Of a stretch of DNA of 64,000 nt, positions 59,149 to 64,000 are shown piece by piece. Location: the NCBI GenBank assembly GCA_030762175.1, contig CM060841.1, positions 8,797,501 through 8,861,500 of the forward strand, given 5' to 3'. This DNA is from Metallyticus violacea. Lineage: Eukaryota > Arthropoda > Insecta > Mantodea > Metallyticidae. Numbering within the stretch: the first letter of the stretch is position 1; the number at the start of each line of letters is the position of its first letter. Under the pieces are notes generated by a model, which was not told where the DNA came from, did not search any database, and saw only the letters and a program-made list of their open reading frames with translations. The position numbers were made by a program, and so were the translations under genes.

Positions 59149-59350
59149 TGTAGAGTCAACCCGCTACTACTATTGAACAAGCTCGCCACAGCTAACAACG
59201 TAGAACACTTAAAGTTTGGACGCGTGCCACAACGGCGGTAATATGTAATATACTCGAGACTCAATAAACTAAAGAGCACCTTAGGTACTATGCGCTAATG
59301 CACCTGAACCCGGCGGCAGGTATAAATAGGCCAACTAAAGCTGTACGGAG
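59149..59350 (+). mobile_element. Gypsy 5' LTR (partial), TATA box at 59321
   Basis: This matches the LTR at 37071. It starts with TGTAG, and TATAAATA lies at 59321-59328 in the same place relative to the conserved blocks. Similarity to the 37071 copy fades after GGTATAAATAGGCC, so the exact LTR end here is unclear. No 3' LTR is evident before the SINE at 62876. Confidence 0.7.
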
Positions 59351-59597
59351 TTAGTTCGCATCATTAGCCCGTTCTACATGGGGACTCAATTAAGTGACCA
59401 TACCGGCTCTATTTTTGACCACACTCCTCGTTCTCCCTATTGTCCTTCCTCTATTTTTGTGAACCGTCTTGGCGTAGCAGTACCCGCCTTACGATCCCGG
59501 ACAGCGTTGCTGCAATGCTGCTCAAGCGGAGCCTCGTCGGTATTGGCTAAACCACAGACACTCTTTCGTCCGGTATGATGAACCCGGCGCATGTCCT

Positions 59598-60127
59598 GTG
59601 AGTCACATCGCCAGAGGAAGAGCTCGGGATGGGCAAGCGGTGCCATCACCGGCCTATTGGACTAGATGGAGCTGTTCCAGAGAAGACCACACCACAGCTG
59701 GAAGCAGTACGTGCCACTTCCGTTTCTCTACCGCTTTCTACAGCGAGGACTCGCAACATGGTTCTTATAGGCCGAGCCACTCTCGGCCTACAGCATCACC
59801 TCGCAGCTCACCCTTTTCTACAGAATCATCGGAAATCTTCTGCGACAGGTAGTAACCCAGATAGCCGATCTTATGACGATCCCAGGGAGACAGTCATATC
59901 AAGAACTCAAGGATCGCCTACTAGAGATCTACGCCCCGACAGGCAACTTCAACGCCTCCTGGGAGATACCCACCTGGGGGACCGCAAGCCATCCCAGCTC
60001 CTGCGAGTCATGCGCCACCAAGTCTACACTTGCACCTCGGAAGGCCTCCTGGAGCACTTGTGTATGCGCAAGCTTACGGCACAGGCACTGTTGGCAAAAT
60101 AGGGGAATGAATCCTTGGACAAGATAA
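59598..60127 (+). pseudogene. Gypsy gag remnant
   Basis: Two overlapping frames (59629-60102 and 59873-60127) share the coding content. The diagnostic piece is QLQRLLGDTHLGDRKPSQLL (about 59939-59998), matching the GDRKPSQLLR motif of insect gypsy capsid proteins. Just before it, the other frame gives SYQELKDRLLEIYAP, the preceding capsid helix. A frameshift therefore lies near 59940. The protein would form the capsid that packages the element RNA. The N-terminal ~80 residues are not recognisable. Confidence 0.7.
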
Positions 60128-60427
60128 CCCGCATCGCGAACCGCACCATGGAACAGAACGTAGAAGTTGTTGCAGAGGTCCAACAACAGGATCCCCAACG
60201 GGACATACAATTTCAAATCCAAACCTTAACAAACCGCTCTGAGGCTAGAAGGTAGGAACCTTGCACAGCCCCGGGGGAGCGACAGAACACACACGAAAGC
60301 TCCAGCGAGATCTGTTGCTACCACAGGCACTGAGACCAAGACGCACGCAAGTGCATTCCACCCTATTCCCTTTCCCGGCAATATAAGTAGGGAAACGCAA
60401 TCGCACTGCAGGTACGGCGGGACGGCA

Positions 60428-60820
60428 GTGAACTCCCCCTCCAAACGCCTCTTCATCCAATGCAAGTGGAACCAAATTTCATTCTTGGTATCCACCGGGG
60501 CCAGCGTGTCCATCCTGCCCAACAGGACACTCCGCAGATCCCAACCCACAGAATACTTGGTATACACAGCAAATGGGTATCTGATACATACCTTTGGCAC
60601 GCAGGAAGCAACATTTCAACTCGGCACTAACGGGACATACACCTGGAATTTCATGGTCGCCGACATCCCAAGGACATTCATCAGCACCAACTTCCTCTTT
60701 CGCTATGGCCTTTCCGCGAAAGCGCGGGACAACCTCGCGTACTGGATCCCGGACTCCATGGAGGTCATAGACAAGCATATCTCCTCGATCCCACCGCAGG
60801 CTCCATTCAGACGCTGTTAG
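60428..60820 (+). pseudogene. Gypsy protease domain with altered active site
   Basis: A 130-codon frame with the fold order of a retropepsin: a strand ending FLVSTGASVSILP, later FQLGTNGTYTWNFMVADI (the flap and second half), then FLFRYGL. The active-site triad D-T/S-G of the family is replaced by S-T-G at about 60491-60499, so the catalytic Asp is gone. The frame is otherwise open, which fits a recent decay. It would cleave the polyprotein. Confidence 0.75.
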
Positions 60821-60839
60821 AAGAGTAAATCCAGATCAT

Positions 60840-61490
60840 CAGACCACATCAGACAGGGGTCCCCTTCTGCAATGTACGCAGAAGTTAAGAAGGAATTCAC
60901 CAGGCTCTTGAAGGAATAAATCATCCGCCCCTCCATGGCACCCTGGACATCACTTCTCCATGTAGTAAAACACAGGATGGCTCTATTCCGCCCGAACTAC
61001 CGCTGCCATCCACGATCAGTACGCATTCCCACATATCCGAGATTTCAATACCCTTCTATATGGCACAGCCATCTCCTCCACACTGGACAACAAACGGGCA
61101 TTCCATAATATTCCGATAGTACCTGAAGTCATCCCCATAACGGCCATAATCACCCCGTTCGAGTACACCCAAATGGACTTCGGACTACGGAACGCGGTAC
61201 AAACATTCCAGATATTCATGGACCACCTCATACGAGGATTACTATTTACCTTCCCGTACCTGAACGACGTCCTAATAACCTCCGCGACTCTAGCGCAACA
61301 TGAACATCATATCCCCAGCGTCCTGCAGCTCTTTGCAGAGTACAGTCATGCTGCAAAGTGTGTCCCTGGACAGGCGAAAGCGCTGTTCTTAGGTCACCTG
61401 GTATCCAGTCAGAGCTCCCAGCCACTTCCGGCCAAAGTCAAAATCATTTCGGACCATCATGGAGTTGCGATGATTCCTGGGTGTGGTTAA
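60840..61490 (+). pseudogene. Gypsy reverse transcriptase remnant
   Basis: The early part (60890-61000) carries EFTRLLKE, a stop, then IIRPSMAPWTSLLHVVK, the start of the RT fingers. The palm region is in frame at 61173-61490: FGLRNAVQTFQIFMDHLI, then FPYLNDVLITS. The catalytic YxDD reads YLND (61257-61268), with the first Asp changed to Asn (GAC to AAC). The following HEHHIPSVLQLF is the usual thumb start. Stops and shifts fall between these blocks. Confidence 0.8.
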
Positions 61491-61639
61491 CTTCTATCGT
61501 AGGCACATTCCACGGGCAACCACCATTGAATGCCTTCGAAAGGACAAGTCACCTATACAGTGAACAGAAGCATTCATGAACGCGTTCCACACCATCACCT
61601 AGGCGCTACCTAATGTAATATTACTAGCGCACCCCTCAG

Positions 61640-61910
61640 GAGAAGCAGCATTATACCTATCCATAGACGCAGCGACGTTGGCATCGGCGCCGTCTTGTAG
61701 CAACACTACCAAGGGAACTTACAACCCTCAGGGCTCTTTTTAAAGACACTGAACCAGGCCCAGCATTCCTAATCAACTTTTGATCAGGAACTACTGGCCA
61801 TATATGAAGTCATCAAGCACTTCCGGGATCACGTGGAAGGAAGACATTTCACGATCCTAACCGATTACAGCCTCTTACCCATGCCATTACACAGGACCAA
61901 AGTAGCAGCA
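61640..61910 (+). pseudogene. Gypsy RNase H remnant
   Basis: Split frames give LSIDAA near 61656 (first catalytic Asp), then TFDQELLAIYEVIKHFRDHV (about 61777 on) with its catalytic Glu and GRHFTILTDYSLL with the third acidic residue. A TAG stop (61697) interrupts the first block. The order matches gypsy RNase H. Confidence 0.72.
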
Positions 61911-62059
61911 CACCGAGGAGAGTCCGGCAACTCGGGTTTATCTTGCAGTTCTCAACAGTCATCCATTACTGCGAAGGTGACAAGAATGGGTAGCGGACGC
62001 TCTCTGACGCATAGAGACGCTGGGCATCAGCGCCGTCGATTTCATGGCCCACGCAAGCA

Positions 62060-62860
62060 ATGGACATGGATATCCACACCTATACCTCCACTCACAACTA
62101 CCTATCCAAGATACCGACATCGTCGTCATATGTGACAACAGCACGGGTGCCCCGCCAGTGCAGAAGAGCGATCTTCATGAGCCACCTAGGAATCCGCGCT
62201 ACACGTAAAATCATCATAGCAAAGTACTTCTGGCCATCCATGAACGCGGACATAAAGAAATGGGCACAGGCCTACCACCAATACCAGGATGCCAAGATTC
62301 AGCGACACACAAAGGCATCTATACAGCACTTCCCAACAGCCTCCAAGTTCGAACACGTACACTTGGACATCCTGGGCCCCCTGCCGCCCTCACCTCTTGC
62401 CTGACCCTGATAGATAAAGCAACCAGCTGGCTGGAGTGCTTACCCCTCAAACAGATAGACGCAGCTACAGTTACAACCAACTTCCTCAGATACTGGGGGA
62501 GTCGTTTTGGCACCCCAGCGATAATCACGATGGATCAAGGCCGCCAGTTCGAAGCAGAACTATTCACCGAGCTTACACGTCTACTAGAATAGAGAAGTAC
62601 CACACCAACGCCTACCACCTCCAGGCAAATGGGAAAGTAAAGCGTTGGCACCGCTTTCTAGAAACGCACTGACGGCCGCCCACAGCCCCACCGCGTGGGT
62701 CAACAAACCTTCTCACCATTTTACTGGAGTTACCCACAGCCATCAGCGACAGTGACAACTAGAGCGCTGCCGAAAGGGTTTTCCAACGACCCATACGCTT
62801 CCCTATGGACATCTTCGTACCTTCAACGATGGCTCGGGAGACCCTGATGCGAGAAACCCA
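62060..62860 (+). pseudogene. Gypsy integrase remnant with substituted key residues
   Basis: Zinc-binding N-terminus: SHLGIRAT then WAQAYHQYQDAKIQRH, where the two Cys of the HHCC site are both Tyr. Catalytic core: HVHLDILGPLPPS (first Asp), ITMDQGRQFEAELF (second Asp) and AYHLQANGKVKRWHRFLE, in which the catalytic Glu is Lys. The pieces lie in frames 62060-62404, 62260-62592 and 62436-62672, with a stop at 62590. The remaining C-terminus (to about 62860, ending near ARETLMRET) is cut by the SINE. Confidence 0.8.
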
Positions 62861-62875
62861 GGCCATTTTGTTTTG

Positions 62876-63091
62876 GTTTATTTAGGGACGCTCTTTAACA
62901 TCACAGGTCATCAGCGTCCCATTCTAGTCAGGGCGCGAAACAGCGGACAAATTTTGCTCAGAGGCCTCAGAGGCCTCTTCTTCTTCTTGATGTTCTTTAT
63001 TGTGCCGTAAATGCACGACGTGGGGCCCACGATTTACGCGATCTTGGGTTTAGTAAGCTAGTATAGTTACCACTACACCAACAGGATCGAC
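62876..63091 (-). mobile_element. SINE family B, copy 2
   Basis: This matches 38921-39202 in the same orientation: GACGCTCTTTAACATC, CATCAGCGTCCCATTC, GACAAATTTTGCTCA, GGGCCCAC and TAGTTACCACTACACCA. The head (box A on the minus strand TGGTGTAGTGGTAACT) lies at the right end. It inserted at the 3' part of the gypsy element; the sequence CCCTGACCAGG after it may be gypsy continuing. I found no convincing target duplication. Confidence 0.78.
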
Positions 63092-63401
63092 AACCCTGAC
63101 CAGGTTACAGGATTGGTGCCTACTTAGGTGTAGTATGCCATGCTTGCTTACCTGCTTTTGGCTTCCATCTGTAGGCTGTGGGCTGGTCCAATGTTTACGG
63201 CTGCCAGTAGGAGAGGGTTCTGCTCTTGGGTGGACTTTCGTGTTGTGCTGTTTATTACCTATGGAATAGATATCTATATTAGCACTGAGTAATTCTCGAG
63301 TTGAACGTATTCCTCTGTTATGTATGAGGTGTTTGGGTGTGTGTGTATTTTAATACCAAGCGCTAATATGAACAACGGGTGACTAAGCAATGTGCAATTT
63401 T

Positions 63402-63404
<3 letters not shown>

Positions 63405-63454
<50 letters not shown>
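63405..63454. repeat. (AC)n(AT)n compound microsatellite
   Basis: About 14 AC units followed by about 11 AT units. An inverted-sense partner, (GT)n, lies at 63533-63552, about 80 bp downstream. Confidence 0.95.
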
Positions 63455-63532
63455 TCAATGTTAAATATCTAGACAGAAGGATACTCCATTGTTAATCTAT
63501 GGTCTAATATTATGTGATATATACTATATATA

Positions 63533-63552
63533 TGTGTGTGTGTGTGTGTGTG
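63533..63552. repeat. (GT)n dinucleotide tract
   Basis: Ten GT units, preceded by TATATATA. It mirrors the AC/AT tract at 63405-63454 and could pair with it. Confidence 0.93.
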
Positions 63553-64000
63553 CGTACAAGAGGTCGTCCATTGTGGTTGGCTTGGTCATCAATTGTGGGC
63601 CCGCCCCAGGTGGGGAAAAACATGCGCCCGGGGTTTTATGGGCTTGACTGTTGATGGTGGTTTCATGGGGACAAGGGAAAGTATCCTGTTTATTTGTTTC
63701 ATTGGTATCTTTAGCAAGTTGGATAGTACATTCGAAATGTGACAGTAGATTTTTACACCTATTTAGTTATCAGGTGAAATTTAAGTTCATTTAGGTTTAA
63801 TCTCAGTCCTCTGCAGTTCCATTGCAGATTCTATTTCTATCTCTACTTAATGGTAAGTTGACCATAATTGACCAATCTCCAGTGTGGTGTTCGTTCTAGA
63901 GGGCGTCATTTCCCAGAGTAGCTGCGAATTGAGCGAATACGTCTATATAGTGCTGAAATTGCTTTTATTGGGCTTCTACATTGGGTAATAAATATAATAG

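Larger units (their letters stand above)
59351..62875 (+). mobile_element. Ty3/gypsy retrotransposon interior, heavily mutated
   Basis: The interior runs gag (59598-60127), protease (60428-60820), reverse transcriptase (60840-61490), RNase H (about 61650-61900) and integrase (62060-62860). This order, with integrase after RNase H, defines Ty3/gypsy. All frames are broken. No envelope-like frame is visible. The GC content is well above the flanks, so the element stands out as an island. Confidence 0.85.
63092..64000. other. Terminal stretch, no gene seen
   Basis: Apart from the microsatellites, a 68-codon frame (63536-63742) starts in the GT run and has no known motif. The first ~100 bp may be residual gypsy 3' sequence. 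Confidence 0.4.

Noticed and set aside
60226..60778. Minus-strand frames of 99-124 codons
   Set aside because: They are antisense shadows of the gypsy protease region.

Overview
The window looks like non-coding, repeat-dominated nuclear DNA from an insect. I infer this from high AT content, mariner elements with TA target sites, a DUF4817-type transposase family typical of arthropods, insect-type LINE and Ty3/gypsy remnants, tRNA-derived SINEs and long satellite DNA. A hemimetabolous insect with a large genome (cockroach, termite or stick-insect grade) would fit, but that is inference. I found no intact host gene, no rRNA or functional tRNA gene, and no bacterial-type system. Every recognisable coding stretch is a broken transposable-element gene.

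Layout. 1-1100: a small inverted repeat with a 5'-truncated SINE in its loop. 1.7-6.7 kb: two homologous inverted arms of about 1.3-1.5 kb around a 1.95 kb spacer; the outer part of each arm carries degenerate tandem repeats and a SINE sits in the left arm. 7.2-7.9 kb: two SINEs. 8.05-9.25 kb: a decayed mariner with intact ends. 13.6-14.73 kb: a trinucleotide locus over 1.1 kb long. 16.3-31.8 kb: a satellite block of about 23 units of ~675 bp. Each unit is itself built from ~30-40 bp monomers in both orientations, carries a potential hairpin, and belongs to one of several variant classes.

33.5-37.6 kb: LINE tails, an internally deleted DUF4817-type transposon and a gypsy LTR with leader. 38.9 kb: a second SINE family. 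42.0-43.2 kb: a pseudogene of an unnamed multi-copy insect family that looks transposase-like. 43.9-45.1 kb: a LINE tail split by an internally deleted mariner. 45.9-52.3 kb: another SINE, paired tRNA-like heads, two more DUF4817-type copies, a dispersed repeat, and a LINE tail abutting another transposase fragment. 57.7-59.1 kb: a nearly complete mariner. 59.15-62.88 kb: a decayed Ty3/gypsy element in the order gag, protease, RT, RNase H, integrase, followed by a SINE. The last 0.9 kb holds dinucleotide repeats.

The elements are linked by nesting: SINE in inverted-repeat arm, mariner in LINE, LINE next to transposase, SINE at the gypsy end. This nesting gives relative ages. All similarities were judged by eye, with no alignment or database search.
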